NCBI GenBank assembly: GCA_947095585.1
Contig: OX352765.1
Location: 60,955,123 to 61,019,122 of the forward strand
DNA from: Nephrocerus scutellatus
Taxonomy: Eukaryota > Arthropoda > Insecta > Diptera > Pipunculidae
Direction of reading: 5' to 3'
Length of the DNA stretch: 64,000 nucleotides
Of the stretch, positions 42,121 to 53,280 are shown one piece after another. The notes under the pieces were generated by a model. That model was not told where the DNA came from. It saw only the letters and a program-made list of their open reading frames with translations, and did not search any database. Positions within the stretch are counted from its first letter, which is position 1; every line of letters begins with the position of its first letter. Position numbers and translations under genes: made by a program.

Positions 42121-43250
42121 AGTTTTAAGGGATAATAGCAGATAATAGCAAGCATTTCTTTTTCGTTGGTATCGTAGTGTTCTTCTGCATTGCTTAGTGT
42201 TCTTGATATGAACATTATCAGTTTGTTGTCCTGTGCTAACACGGCACCGATTGCATAGTCTGAAGCATCGGTGGTGAGATGGAATTCTTTATTGTAGTCG
42301 GGGTAAGATGGAATTCTTTATTGTAGTCGGGGTAAGTGAGCATTACGTCTTCTGTAGTAAGTGAATTTTTTATTTTATTGAAAGCATTTATGGCTTCTTC
42401 ATTAAGGTGGATAAGCTTTTTGCTGGAATTGTGTTTGGACGAACGTCCGTCTTCCCCCCTTAAGAGGGATGTGAGGGGTTTTGCCAATTTGGCGTAGTCT
42501 TTAATAAATCGCCGGTAAAACCCAGAAAGACCGAGAAATGAGCGTAAGTCTTTTAGAGTTCTTGGACAAGGAAATTTCATTATTGCTTCTACCTTCGCAG
42601 GATTTGTTTTAATTCCGTCAGGTGATACAATAAAACCTAGGAATTCAACTTCCGTTTTTAAAAACTCACATTTGTCAAGTTGTACTTTCATATTTGCTTT
42701 TTGCAATGTACAGAAAATTGTTTCTAGATTTTCTAGATGGGTTTGAACATCCTTGCTGAAGATGACTATATCATCAATGTAGACATAGCAAATTTTTCCT
42801 ATGTACTCGCGCAATATATCGTCGAGTGCTCTTTGGAATATTGACGGAGAATTCTTGAGACCAAATGGAAGTCTTACGAATTCGTATTTGCCATTATTTA
42901 CCGAGAAAGCGGTTTTTTCAATATCGCTTTCTTTTAACGGAATTTAATGGAATCCGCTTTTTAGGTCAATAACAGAAAACAATTTATTCTTTCCCAATTG
43001 GGCAACTTCATTTGTCTCCGGAATTGGGTTACGGTCAGGAATTGTAACTGCATTCAATTTCCTATAGTCTATTACCATTCTATACTTTTTTTCACGAGAG
43101 GCGTCGAGTTTTTTCGGTACAATCCATATGGGAGCATTATAGAGTGAACGTGAAGGTCGGATTATACCATCGGTTAGGAGTTGTTTAATCTGTTTTTCTA
43201 CTTCATCCTTTAATGCCATGGGGTATGGGTAGGTTCTCATCATTCGTCCT
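42121..43250 (-). pseudogene. RT and RNase H start of element D, proximal copy
   Basis: Frame 42944-43243 reads RPSRSLYNAPIWIVPKKLDA and RMVIDYRKLNAV, ending at a CAA-to-TAA stop in LKSGFH. Frame 42236-42814 carries [14 protein letters not shown] and the thumb, then is shifted by a 29-bp tandem duplication (42282-42339, GATGGAATTCTTTATTGTAG). Confidence 0.85.
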
Positions 43251-43775
43251 TATTTCACCTTTAACAGTAGTCGTAAATGTCAGTTTCTCGTCCGGCTCTG
43301 TAAATAAGTTCGGGTATTTCGAAATTGTTTTTAAAAGTTTACTCGTTTGTTCTTGGTTTAAGTGGGAAGTTCTTATATCTATTTTGTTAACGGATTGCGA
43401 AATATGTTGTTTTATGGGGATTTTAATTTTATTGTGTAATATAATGTAGTTTTCTGCAGTATATATTACTGCATTGAGTTCTGTGAGACTGTCGTTACCA
43501 ATAATACCGTGGAATGATTTAAGGGTTGGAAGAATAAAAAATTTGAGACATATATCGTTAAGGCCAAAGTGGTGCAACATGGCTTGATGTGTTATTTTCA
43601 CATCGCCACCTATAGAGTTAGCAAAAAATGGATTTTTGTTACAAATAGTTTTATTTACACAGTTCGGGTGAATATAGTTCTTGTTAGAACCTGTATCGAT
43701 TAAAAATTTTAGTGTGGTTCCGCTCTTCGTTCGGTATTCAAAATATGGAAGCGAAGAGCTGTTCAATTTAAAAAA
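43203..43775 (-). pseudogene. Protease of element D, proximal copy
   Basis: Retropepsin with FLIDTGSNKNYIHP. It is entered from gag by a -1 shift at the slippery run and is longer than the distal copy because it lacks the 38-bp deletion. A frame change near 43210-43243 separates it from RT. Confidence 0.8.
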
Positions 43776-44253
43776 TGAATGTCATGAGCTTCGTGGGAGA
43801 TTTCGGTGTTATTGGGATTTATAATATCGGGTTCTTGATATTCATATTCCTGTAAGTCACCAATTGTTCCCAAGTATTCAGCAAGAGTTTGGTCGGAGTT
43901 TCCATCTCCTAATCTAATGTGTTGGTCATCCTCTTGTGGTTCTGGATGCGCTACTTGGGTTGTCGTATGGAAAGTTCTTTGCATTTTATTTGGTGTAGGT
44001 CCTTGGGTTGTCCAGTTGGGTCTCTTAGTTGCAGTTTGCCAATTTCCTTGGGGTCGATTAGTATAATTAACTGCGCGCGACTGAATGGTGCTTGTGTCCA
44101 TCGGTTCTGGTCGAGGTTGTGGTCTAGGCGGTGGTCGCATAAAGTTTCCTTGATTTTGGTTGGGTTGGTAATTGCGATTTGAATATTGGGTTTGGAATGG
44201 GGTGTTGTTAAATTGAGGGGGTCTGTTATTAAAATTATTAGTTGGTTGTGGAA
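43763..44253 (-). pseudogene. Gag C-terminus of element D, proximal copy (left of element E)
   Basis: Frame 43763-44140 is nearly identical to 40869-41246: MRPPPRPQPRPEPMDTSTIQ through DIHFLN. It continues right to the insertion of E at 44254. The Pro/Arg-rich region replaces a zinc knuckle, as in gypsy-type gags. Confidence 0.8.
43769..43775 (-). promoter_or_regulatory. Candidate -1 ribosomal frameshift heptamer TTTTTTA
   Basis: In the gag frame the codons read T TTT TTA AAT TGA, with the gag stop two codons on; pol is open in -1. This is the canonical X-XXY-YYZ form. The distal copy has the same heptamer at 40875-40881. Confidence 0.8.
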
Positions 44254-44257
44254 TATA

Positions 44258-44415
44258 TGTAGAGGGAATTATTTTAATACTTGATCAAAAGACAGATTTA
44301 AATTTAAAAGAGCAAACATTTAATTGAGGTAAAAATAACAAAATAAACTTGGGAAATAAAATTACGACACACTCGTTCTAAGTATACCCGCCGCAGCCGT
44401 AGTTAAAGACAGACT
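44258..44415 (-). mobile_element. Truncated 3' LTR of element E
   Basis: Only the outer 158 bp, matching 47301-47458 up to GACAGACT; RNase H coding sequence of E follows immediately. Confidence 0.9.
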
Positions 44416-44909
44416 ACGCATCGGACGACAGCTAAAACCTCGTGTTCGTAGCTAGTGTAATTCTTCTCGGCTGGGGACGTCTTGAAGCTCAAATAGAAAA
44501 CGGGGTGGAAGCTTCCCTCGTGCTTTTGAAGCAAAATTCCTCCGTACCCCAACATGCTGGCATCTGTGTGCAATTCCGTCTCCAGTGCTGGATTGAATAA
44601 TTTAAGCACAGGTTCTTCACTTAGCAAATCTTTGAGAGCTTCAAATGCTGCAATCTGATCGGCTTCAAAGCGGAATGACACATTCTTCCTAGTCAGGTCC
44701 GACAGTGGTTTTGCGAAATTGGCGTAGTTGGGCATGAACTTTCTGAAAAATCCAGTTAGTCCGAGAAAACTTTGCACTTGTTTTATGTTGGTGGGTCTGG
44801 GAAACCCCTTGACCGCTTTCAGCTTTTCAACGGACGGCTTAATGCTGCCATTTTCGACAACATGACCTAGGAATTCCACTCGTCTGCTTAGAAAGTTGCA
44901 CTTTGACAA
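44403..44909 (-). pseudogene. RT thumb and RNase H of element E
   Basis: Reads FLSRRVEFLGHVVENGSIKP, QSFLGLTGFFRKFMPNYANF, then RNase H TELHTDASMLGYGGILLQ and NYTSYEHEVLAVVR. Cut off by the deletion into the LTR. Its frame is shifted by one base from the main gag-pol frame. Confidence 0.85.
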
Positions 44910-46690
44910 CCAACCCGTTGTCCTCGGCGACCTTCAATACTTCGATCAGCTTTTTCATGTTCTCGTTCTCATCCTCAGCAGCGATGATTATGTTATCCAA
45001 CTACAGCAACAAATAATTTCGGCGCATCAAATCTCGGAAAATCGTGTTTATGAAACGTTGAAATATGGACGGCGAATTACATAATCCGAAAGGCACTTTT
45101 GTAAATTCGTACAGTCCGTTTGGCGTGATAAATGACGTATATTTTCTGCTATCCTTGGCAACGTTCACATGGAAAAACCCATTGCGGAGATCCTTCGCAC
45201 TATACAGTTGTTCTAGAACATCCTCCATCACCGGTAGTGGGTACCTGTCTTTAATAATTTTAGTATTAAGCTTCCGGTAATCCACGCACAATCTCGTCTT
45301 GCCATCTCTTTTCTTGACTAACACTATTGGGCTGGCATAATCTGATCGGCTGTGTTGTATGATCCCTTCTTCAAGCCACTCATCAATTTGATCGTTGACG
45401 ATTTGTTTTTCCGGTTCTGCTAATTTCCTTGCCTTCTGATAGACCGGTTTCTCACCCAGCAGTGTTATACTCATTTCGATGCAGGAATTTTTCATCGTCT
45501 TGGGGGAATACTTGGAGATAATGCTGTGTATCTCTTCCCTAAAAACGTCGTCACCTACGCGCAATTTTGTTTCATCGTGCTCTTCGTTCATTACTTCAAT
45601 ATTAAAAATGTCATTTTCCTCCAGTTCGTGTACACTATCGCTCTCTGGTGGTAATGGAGATTTTTCTTGTTTTCTGATGCTTACTATTTCTCCTTGCCTA
45701 ATTATTAATTCGACGCCTTTGATGAAATCTTTTCCCAACAGAATTTTATCACGTAGCCAGTCGTCTGGAATCACCTGAAAACGTATCCAATAGTCAACAC
45801 CATCGATCTGCAGCGTGAGCGGAAACGATCCAAGTGTCTGTCGTGGGGCACTGCCAAAACCTCTTACCATCATTCGACTCATTGCTTCTGGACTAATTTT
45901 TTCTTTTAGCGACTTGTGCATCACCGACACATCGCTGCCGCTGTCAATAAAAGCTTTGTAATTTCTTCCGGCAATTATGACTGGCACATTATTTCCATCT
46001 GAGCTGATTCGTTGGATTTTCTGGACTCCCCTGGTGTTCACCTCCTCCTTAACTCTGTCTGGGCAATTAGACGATACGTGTCCGAACATGTTACATATAA
46101 AACATTTTACTCCTTTCCCTTTGTCCGGAAAATTCTGCGCGATGTGCGACAGAGCACCGCAGTTATGGCATCTCCTGTTTGGTGCATTAAATCTTCCCGC
46201 ATTAGTTCTTAGTGCACTGGTAGTTCTACTCACATCTGTCCTCTGATGCGGCATCTGCCTGTGCATCTTTTGGTAGCACTCCATTTTCATCTTCAGTTCA
46301 TCTATAGTGGTTGCTTCGTACATGATTATTTTCTTGTTAACAGAATCAGGAATTCCAGCTATTATGTACTCGATAATAGAAGATTCGTCAACCTTTCCTT
46401 TTTCGGCGAGCCAAACCATGGTGTACAGATATTCAAGTAGAGTTTCTGAACTTGTCTTCTTTCGTTTCTCCAGCATCCGGTGGATCTCAATTGCGGACGC
46501 CTTCTTTCCGAATTCTTTCTCCAACCGTGCCTTCAATGTTGTCCAGTTCGAAACTCCACTGGTCGCTTCTATCGCCAGCTTAGCTGCGCCTTTTAGTAAC
46601 CGTCGTGCGTACAAGTATTTTTGAATTTCGTTCCACTCACACGCGGAAGAGACGTCCTCAAACTCTCTTATCCAGTAGCTCGTAGTTGCG
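44910..46690 (-). pseudogene. Gag-protease-RT of element E in one frame
   Basis: The 537-codon open part 45001-46614 extends upstream without ATG to about 46690. In order it holds capsid (NWTTLKARLEKEFGKKASAI), a knuckle CHNCGALSHIAQNF whose last Cys is Phe, and a good knuckle CFICNMFGHVSSNC. Then come protease FIDSGSDVSVM and RT (YASPIVLVKKRDGKTRLCVD, FHVNVAKDSRKYTSF, PFGLCNSPSIFQRF). At the catalytic site the expected YxDD is destroyed: the frame hits a TAG (about 45001) and continues as LDNIIIAAED. Gag and pol share one frame. Confidence 0.88.
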
Positions 46691-47128
46691 ACTTTCCTCC
46701 CCAGAAAATCTTTCTAAGGATTCTTCGATGTCCCTAAACACAAAATTATTTCTGTTGGCCATTCTGTTAAACTCTTCAGAGTATATTTCGTTTTCTTCTG
46801 CGTCGTCTGGTGCTACGCACTCTTCGTCTTTCACTTCGTAGTTTAGTGCTCTATACTGCTCGTCTTTCACTTCGTAGTTTAGTGCTACACACTCCTCGTC
46901 TTTCACTTCGTAGTTTAGTGCTACACACTCCTCGTCGTTTAGTGGTACGCACTCTTCGTTTCTGTCGTCGTCGTTAAGCACTACACACTCTTCTTCGTTA
47001 TGTGGTACGCACCCTTCGTTTTCAACCACTTTCTCTTGACCCGAACTACAGTCGTCGTCGTTTATCGCGGCGGCTAATACGTCGTTTATCTTTACTTGCC
47101 CGAAAGCCGCGTGGATACGTTCCACCAA
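46658..47128 (-). pseudogene. N-terminal gag frame of element E with acidic 12-residue repeats
   Basis: A 156-codon acidic frame with three copies of a 36-bp/12-residue unit (EECVALNYEVKD and variants) followed by EFNRMANRNNFVFRDIEESL. It ends at 46658 by a frameshift near 46680, where the main frame takes over (IREFEDVSSACEWNEIQ). Probably the natural N-terminus of gag. Confidence 0.7.
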
Positions 47129-47280
47129 ATCGGTCTTTACTGCGTATCGATAAGACAGTCCCTTTTTCTTTAGAAAAATCTACAATTGTCTCACGGTGAG
47201 AGAATTCAGATCATCCATCAATTAACCAACTTTGAGCAAAAAAAAATCAAAGAAAAACTCCCAATAGAACGGTTTTAGAA

Positions 47281-47298
47281 ATCCCGGTTGAGCCCCCA
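47281..47298 (-). other. Primer binding site of element E, tRNA-Pro type
   Basis: TGGGGGCTCAACCGGGAT on the minus strand, 2 nt from the LTR. It differs at two positions from the tRNA-Pro site known from gammaretroviruses. Confidence 0.75.
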
Positions 47299-47300
47299 AG

Positions 47301-47976
47301 TGTAGAGGGAATTATTTTAATACTTGATTAAAAGACAGATTTAAATTTAAAAGAGCAAACATTTAATTGAAGTAAAAATAACAAAATAAACTTGGGAAAT
47401 AAAGTTACGACACACTCGTACTAAGTATACCCGCCGCAGCCGTAGTTAAAGACAGACTCTCAAACTTTTCTGCAGTCAGTATCGTCATCGCCTTCCATTT
47501 CCCATCAGCATCGCCGGCCTCGCAGCTCCTTAGAACAAATTCCACACTCCTATCGAATTTAACACCTTATACCAGGCCAGTACTTTTAGTCCAAACATCG
47601 CAAGTACACCGATGCAGCACACAGCGGCGAATATCACGGCTACCTTTGCTGTCAGCATTTCGTTATCTTGTTTTTAGTTGCAATGCCTGGTTGCAGCATT
47701 TTATATGCACACAACCAGGTCATTGCAACGATTGCAGAGGAAATACGACTCCTGATTTATTCCATTGACGGCCGACGATGCGATGATGACTGGAAAAAAT
47801 AAATACTACGCGGCAAGAATGTGTTTGTCACATTGCTTGCCATATTATGTGTCAGAGACACTATGAAAACTTAGGACGAAATATTAAACGGCAAGAATGT
47901 GTTTATCACATTGCTTGCCTCATTTTGTGTCAGTGACACTATAGAAAAATTTGCTTATAGGAAAACTTATCCTACA
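47301..47976 (-). mobile_element. 5' LTR of element E
   Basis: 676 bp, complete. Contains a hairpin (GTTGCAATGCCTGGTTG with its inverse, 47678-47735) and a 70-80 bp direct repeat beginning CGGCAAGAATGTGTTT (47810 and 47891). Confidence 0.9.
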
Positions 47977-47980
47977 TATA

Positions 47981-48928
47981 TGCAAGTTGTGGGAAAAAGG
48001 GGACGTTATTTGTTTGAAGATGTAAATTGTTATTAGGTCTTCGCAGAGGAAGTGTTGGAGGATTTGGGCGATGGTACTGTAGTTTCCTAGATATTCCCTG
48101 ATGGTTTTTGGCATAGTTGGACCTATAATTCTGGTTCTCTAATTTTAGACATAGGTAGAGGGCTTGTGGAAGGTCAACAGGTTCACGAATTCCGAGGAGT
48201 CAAGGCAAGTCTCCTTTTAGACAACGTACGAAGGTGTCCAAAGCTTTGTCTCTATAATTTTTTGTAAGTAGAGTAATTGCTTCTTGACCAACTTCCATGC
48301 AACTGATTTTATTTAGAATCAAGGACAAGTGTGAATACACTGCTTGATAAAAGCCTTGTACAGAATCACATACAGAATTGCCTTGCACTAAGGAAATCAT
48401 CTGGTATTCCAGTGTTCCCAAATCACGCTTGTCTGCGTAATGCAATGTAAAGCAACGCAATATACACTCCCAATTAAGGGGTGTATTGTAGGATTCTAAG
48501 GCGATATCCGCATTTCCTACAATTTTGTTTCTTATGACGTTTAAAACGCCGAAGTATTTTGGTGTATCTTTGATTGACTCGTAAAGCCGAATAATACGAT
48601 CCACGCTCTTTTTCCATGAGCTGAACTCGCCTGGCTGACCAGAGAATTCTCTGAGACAGCGAACTACGTCTGGGATCTTATCGAGTTCCGATAAATTGGC
48701 CTGGTGTTTAGGGTTTATCGTTTGGTCGATTCCTCTGGTAAGATCCGTATTTGGATTTAACATGTTTTGGATCATGCTTCGTCCTTCCGAATTAATTACT
48801 TGGCTAACAATTGAAGTTATAATTGTTTGAAGTTCCGGTGTTAAACGTATTTGATTGTTAATGTTAGGGGAATTGGATGTGTCAGGTACATTAAGCACCG
48901 GAGGTCTAAGAATATTTTCATTTGCCAT
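47981..48928 (-). pseudogene. Gag of element D, N-terminal two thirds
   Basis: Starts at ATG 48928 (MANENILRPPVLNVPD). The capsid region reads CLREFSGQPGEFSSWKKSVD, NKIVGNADIALESYNTPLNW, LEYQMISLVQGNS. An in-frame TGA at 48200 (from CGA by comparison with the reading context LKGDLP-LLGIREP) interrupts it. The frame then continues to the E insertion at 47981. The open frame extends upstream to 48988 with no better start. Confidence 0.85.
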
Positions 48929-49680
48929 TGTTAATGTTTTATATTCACACACGAAGAAGGAAATTAAAAATTGAAATTTGAAAATCAATATTACTCTCTA
49001 TTACTTAGTGTTTCTTTAATATTTTCTTTAGTATTTTCTTTAATAATTATTTTTCACTACTTTTTTTTTCTTATTTAAAGGTTTAAAATACCAATTTTTT
49101 CTTTTCAGTATGTACTTTAAAGTTATCGGATTCACTTAACTTTTAAATTGAATTAAGATTTGTTTTGCGTAAATTTTTATGAATAATGATAAAATGTATA
49201 TATCCAAAATTTTAATAATATAGGAATAATAAAAAAAATATAGTGTAAATCTTACAATATAAAAATTTACAGGAACATTGCTGGTTTTCTTACGTACGAG
49301 AATATCGTATTGTTGGATCTGGAGCGATGTGGCTAACGTTCTGCGACGTTTCCTTTTCCTCCGTTTTAACGGCTACTAAGGGGCCCTTTATTTTTTTGTT
49401 TCACTACTCTCTATGATCGTTTAAAAAACGCTGTTGCAAGTCCTGGGGTTCGGGACTCAGGAGGCACTGCTTTAGGGCCGTTTTTTCACGCTGAATAATT
49501 TTGGGATTAAGACTTTTGAGCTACTTGAGGTCACCTGTCTATTTTTCTTAAAAACACAGCACTACTTAAGGGCTTTCTTGTGTTGAAATAATAAAAACTT
49601 TTTGAGCTGCTTGAGGTCACTTATTTTTATTTTAATTTCACTTAAGAATACTTTTCCTTTAAATTATTATTCGCGTACCT
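48929..49680 (-). other. Leader of element D
   Basis: Non-coding stretch between PBS and gag ATG, AT-rich on its left half. No gene seen. Confidence 0.5.
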
Positions 49681-49702
49681 GAGCCCCACACGTTGAGCGC
49701 CA
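49681..49702 (-). other. Primer binding site of element D
   Basis: TGGCGCTCAACGTGTGGGGC on the minus strand at the LTR edge, resembling the tRNA-Lys site of gypsy (TGGCGCCCAACGTGGGGC) with a substitution and a 1-2 base insertion. Confidence 0.75.
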
Positions 49703-50122
49703 ATTAAACTATTGTAAATTATTAATACTTTTTAAAAAATATTCATCATTCATGTTCTTTATTAGATGAATTCAAAATTAGAACTGAACTTAAAACTAGA
49801 TACATTGGTTCTTTTATAATAGTAAGTGGCGTTGGCATCCCAAGAAAGTCATTATGGTCTTCCTGACGAATTATTGATGATGTCAGCAGAAGTGAAGGCT
49901 AGCGTATCAGACACTCGTAATGTAGATGAATTTATGATGTTTATGTTGTGTGTGGTCGTCGTCCGACGAATGGAAACATTGTATGTGATTTATGCGTTTA
50001 TACTTTGTAAGTTCCGTTATTAGTGTCAGCATTCAGACGAAATACTTTTATTGAGCTGCGTCCAGCGGATGTTTACATATCGTTCTTGCGAATATGCGGC
50101 TTCAACTTATTCGTTGTTAACT
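49702..50122 (-). mobile_element. 5' LTR of element D
   Basis: 421 bp; compared with the left LTR it has about 20 extra bases (TTTTTAAAAAATATTCATCA). Followed by TSD TGTA. Confidence 0.9.
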
Positions 50123-50217
50123 TGTACTTTATTAGACTGCTTCTCTTCATTATTTATTTTCCTATTTTTTTTACCTCAATGCTTGGAATTTTTACTATGT
50201 GTTTTGTTGTTGCTTTA

Positions 50218-50385
50218 GTTTTGTCAAATTGACATAATCGGAATTTACATTTTGTCAAATTGAAAAAATCCGAAATTGTTAAATTGACAAAATCGGGATT
50301 GAGGTTTACATTTTATTCAATTGACAAAATTGAAAATATGAAATTTACATTTTGTTAAATTGGCAAAATTGGAACTATGAAATTT
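50218..50385. repeat. AT-rich minisatellite
   Basis: About five imperfect units of 30-40 bp with TTTGTCAAATTGACAAAATC and GGAATTTACAT. No coding capacity. Confidence 0.75.
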
Positions 50386-50446
50386 GATATCTACTGACCG
50401 TTGAACTTGATTGGCTTAGATTTTACTATTTTATGCCGCGTTTATG

Positions 50447-50700
50447 ACAATATTAAATAAACTATTTATTAATTTTATCCAGTTTATTTATATATTAATT
50501 ATAACGTTAAAAACTGTTGTGTCACTTATGAAAAACACAAGTTTATACTTGTATTTATTAGCTAAAAAATTGTGTACACTATAAGATTCAGTCTTTTGTA
50601 CTTATACCTAAGATTATAAATAAATGAAATGAAATGAAGTCGCGTAACTTCGACTTTTCTTTGTTCTTATTTGGATAATTAAAGGGATGGCATAGCATGG
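50447..50700 (-). mobile_element. LTR-like repeat of copia-type element H, left copy
   Basis: GACAATATTAAATAAACTAT and the following 95 bp, then ACTTCGACTTTTCTTTGTTC, match 53516-53660. The two copies flank the copia coding remnant, so they may be its LTRs. Exact ends are not resolved. Confidence 0.55.
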
Positions 50701-52060
50701 ACGTACCGTAGGTAGTCTACAAACCGGAGAATAAAGATATTCATTTTCATTACATGGTTCTTGAAATCCCCTCGCAACTAAACGAGCCTTCATCACTCCA
50801 TTTTCTTTCAATTTAAAAATCCATTTCGTATCTATGGCTTTAGCATCTTTAGGTAGGTCGCATTCTTTCCAGGTTTTTAGTTTTTCCAGGGCTCTGTATT
50901 GCATTTTTCCATTCGTTAGAATCCTGAGCTTCATTAATAGTTTGAAGCACATTTTCTTCAGCAGTTAGAAAACAACAAGCAGTAAACAACTCAAAATCAT
51001 CTAAATAAGCTGGTTTCTTTATCACCCTTCCCGAAGAAGTTGTTTGCTTTTCAATTGTTAGCTTTTCTATAAGAACATCCTGCATTTTAGTTGACTGTTC
51101 AATAGCTTTCTAAATTTTTGTATCATGATTGTGGTTTTAAATTTCCGGGTCTTTATACTATACACCATTTGGAAACGAATATTTATTCAAATCTTCTCTG
51201 CATTCCATAAACTGTTTATCAAAAGTTACATGTCTCGATTTAACTATTCTGTCTGTAGAAGGATAGCGAATTTTGTAACTTCCTTCACAATATCCTACCA
51301 TCACACTTCTTTCTGACTTAGGATCGAGTTTTCCGCCCTTAGGCAAATTCATAGACTAAGTTCGACATCCAAAAATTCTTAGTTTGACAAATAATTTCTT
51401 CCATTCCAAATTAGATATGTGGGTTGCCCCTTAACTAAAATTGAAGTAGGTCTCCTTTTTAATTCATAAGCAGATCTTATTGCTTCGCCCCAAAGGTATT
51501 TTGGTACCTACACCTGCATCGGCTATCTTGGTTCTAACCATATTTTGCAGTTGATCGTTCATTTTCTCTGCTTTACCGTTCATAGGGGGGTTATAAGTTA
51601 TTGTAAACTCGAGCTTAATTCCTTTTGTCTAGCAAAATTTTGAAGTTCAGACGAAGAGAATTCTCCACCCCGGTCACTACGTAAACGTTTTACCGTACTT
51701 ATGAACTGATTTTCTAATTCAGCAACGTATTCAATAAGATTTTGTGCGGCCTCATTTTTGTTCCTTAGTAGTTTTACTATGATAAAATGGCGAAAAAACA
51801 TCTAACTTGAAAGTAGCGTTCCCCATTCCAATTTGAAACATTTACTGGCCCACATACATCAGTCCAAATAAGTTGTCCTATTTGGTGTGTTTTCGATCCG
51901 TTCCGTGGAAAAGATACTCTCTAAACTTTCCCTTTTATGCAATAGGTACATTTCTGGTTTATCTGTGGTAGGCCAATAGCCATAAGAGCTTCATTATTAG
52001 CGTGCCCTTTTGTGCCACAAAAACTCCGAAATACTAGTCGCTTAATTACACAAAGCACCG
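50690..52060 (-). pseudogene. Copia-type pol remnant (element H)
   Basis: Right to left: an integrase finger region (CTYCIKGKV, KTHQIGQLIWTDVCGPVNVS) and the core LRSDRGGEFSSSELQNF. A C-terminal part reads SERSVMVGYCEGSYKIRYPS and a linker KKPAYLDDFELFTACCFL. The first RT block reads AIDTKWIFKLKENGVMKARL, VARGFQEP. This order, integrase before RT, defines Ty1/copia elements. It is broken by several frameshifts and stops after the first RT block. Gag is missing. Confidence 0.85.
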
Positions 52061-52070
52061 TCCGTTTGAA

Positions 52071-53280
52071 CTAACATATTTTCATATTACCGTTGTTACT
52101 TGTTATTTGTGAAACTGATAATCGATTGAGCTGATCCTCATCTGAAACGAGTACGGCACCATCTAGGCCCTTCACCGGATGTTGGCTAGAGCGGTGACCA
52201 CCTATCAGCTCTTTGGTGATTCGGTAAACAGTTCTGCTATTGCACCTGCTCGCTGCTTCTGAGGCCAGGTTGTTAATATAATTACGATTGTCACGTCTTT
52301 CACTACTCTGCACTTCTCTCATTTTGCTTCGATACAGGGACTCTAGCTCTATCCTCGCTGCTCCTGGGATATCTACAATACGAGCTTAAAGTAGCTTACG
52401 TTCTTCAATCCGCCTCCAGGTATCTTCGGTAAGCCACTTGCTGTGCCTTGCCTGGCTTCTACCAACAATACTTTCCGCTCCAGATGTGAATGATCGATAA
52501 ATGATCCCTTAATTGTTGGCGTACTGAGGGGATCTTTAGCCGGTCGATGTTATACCTAGGCATTCGGATGATATTGCGGATTCTTTGAACTGATGCACCA
52601 TACCACCATAAGGTGATGATCCCGTACCATACCCATGTCGGATTCTCGTCTGTTTAGGACGTCTAAAAGACAGTTCCTAAAACGTCGGCTGATCGCCACA
52701 GGTTCGATTTGGTTGGATGGTGATTGCCTGTCAGTTGACACCCAGCTGACCTTGTGGCAGATCTTATGCTCAAACATGGTGCCTCCTATGACAATATTGT
52801 TGGTGTTGCAGAAATCAATAAATCGTTCACCATAGGCATTTCGTTAGCCGAGGCCGTGCTTCCCAATCACATGTTTGAGTCCTTCATTGTCATTGCCAAC
52901 CTTGGCATTCAAGTCCCCCATCACGATGACGATCTCCGTTCGGCGTTGCTTTGAATACAGCGCTTAGCTGATTGTAGAAGTTGTCCTTTTCATCCTCAGT
53001 CGAAGGATTCTTTGACGCGGCGTACTCTAGTCCGAAATCTGGCCTATAAGATCCTATCACTATGTGGGTGCCAGGAAATTAGGCCTCTGCGTGCTGTTGT
53101 CGTTAGCAGCAGACCCACTCCAGATTCACGGGGACTGCCGGAGGGTTTGCCGGAGTAGAGTAGCACAGTGTTACACGTTGGGGATTAAACTCTCCTGCGT
53201 CGAACCATCTTACTTCACTTGTGCTAACCCACGTTACCTAGACTAGAAACGCTAGACCATTCGCACTTGCAGTTTTAGCC
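52071..53280 (-). pseudogene. RTE-like LINE fragment, endonuclease and linker
   Basis: Reads VMGDLNAKVGNDNEGLKHVI and GERFIDFCNTNNIVIGGTMF, then HKVSWVSTDRQSPSNQIEPV, SDMGMVRDHHLMV (endonuclease with catalytic Asp, Asn and His) and the linker RNYINNLASEAASRCNSRTV. Several frame changes. It lies where the copia gag would be, so it inserted there or replaced it. Confidence 0.75.

Larger units (their letters stand above)
44258..47976 (-). mobile_element. Nested Ty3/gypsy-type element E
   Basis: Inserted into gag of D with TSD TATA (44254-44257 and 47977-47980). LTR ends are TGTAGAGG and CCTACA. Its 5' LTR (right) is complete. At the left, RNase H runs directly into position 158 of the 3' LTR, so integrase and the rest of that LTR are deleted. 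Confidence 0.92.
36758..50122 (-). mobile_element. Gypsy-type element D with internal duplication and nested insertion
   Basis: LTRs at 36758-37159 and 49702-50122, TSD TGTA (36754-36757, 50123-50126), PBS at the right and PPT at the left. The order on the minus strand is gag, protease, RT, RNase H, then the same set again from mid-gag, then integrase, env remnant, LTR. Element E (44258-47976) sits in the first copy. LTR starts AGTTAAC, as in the Drosophila gypsy family known to me. Confidence 0.92.
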
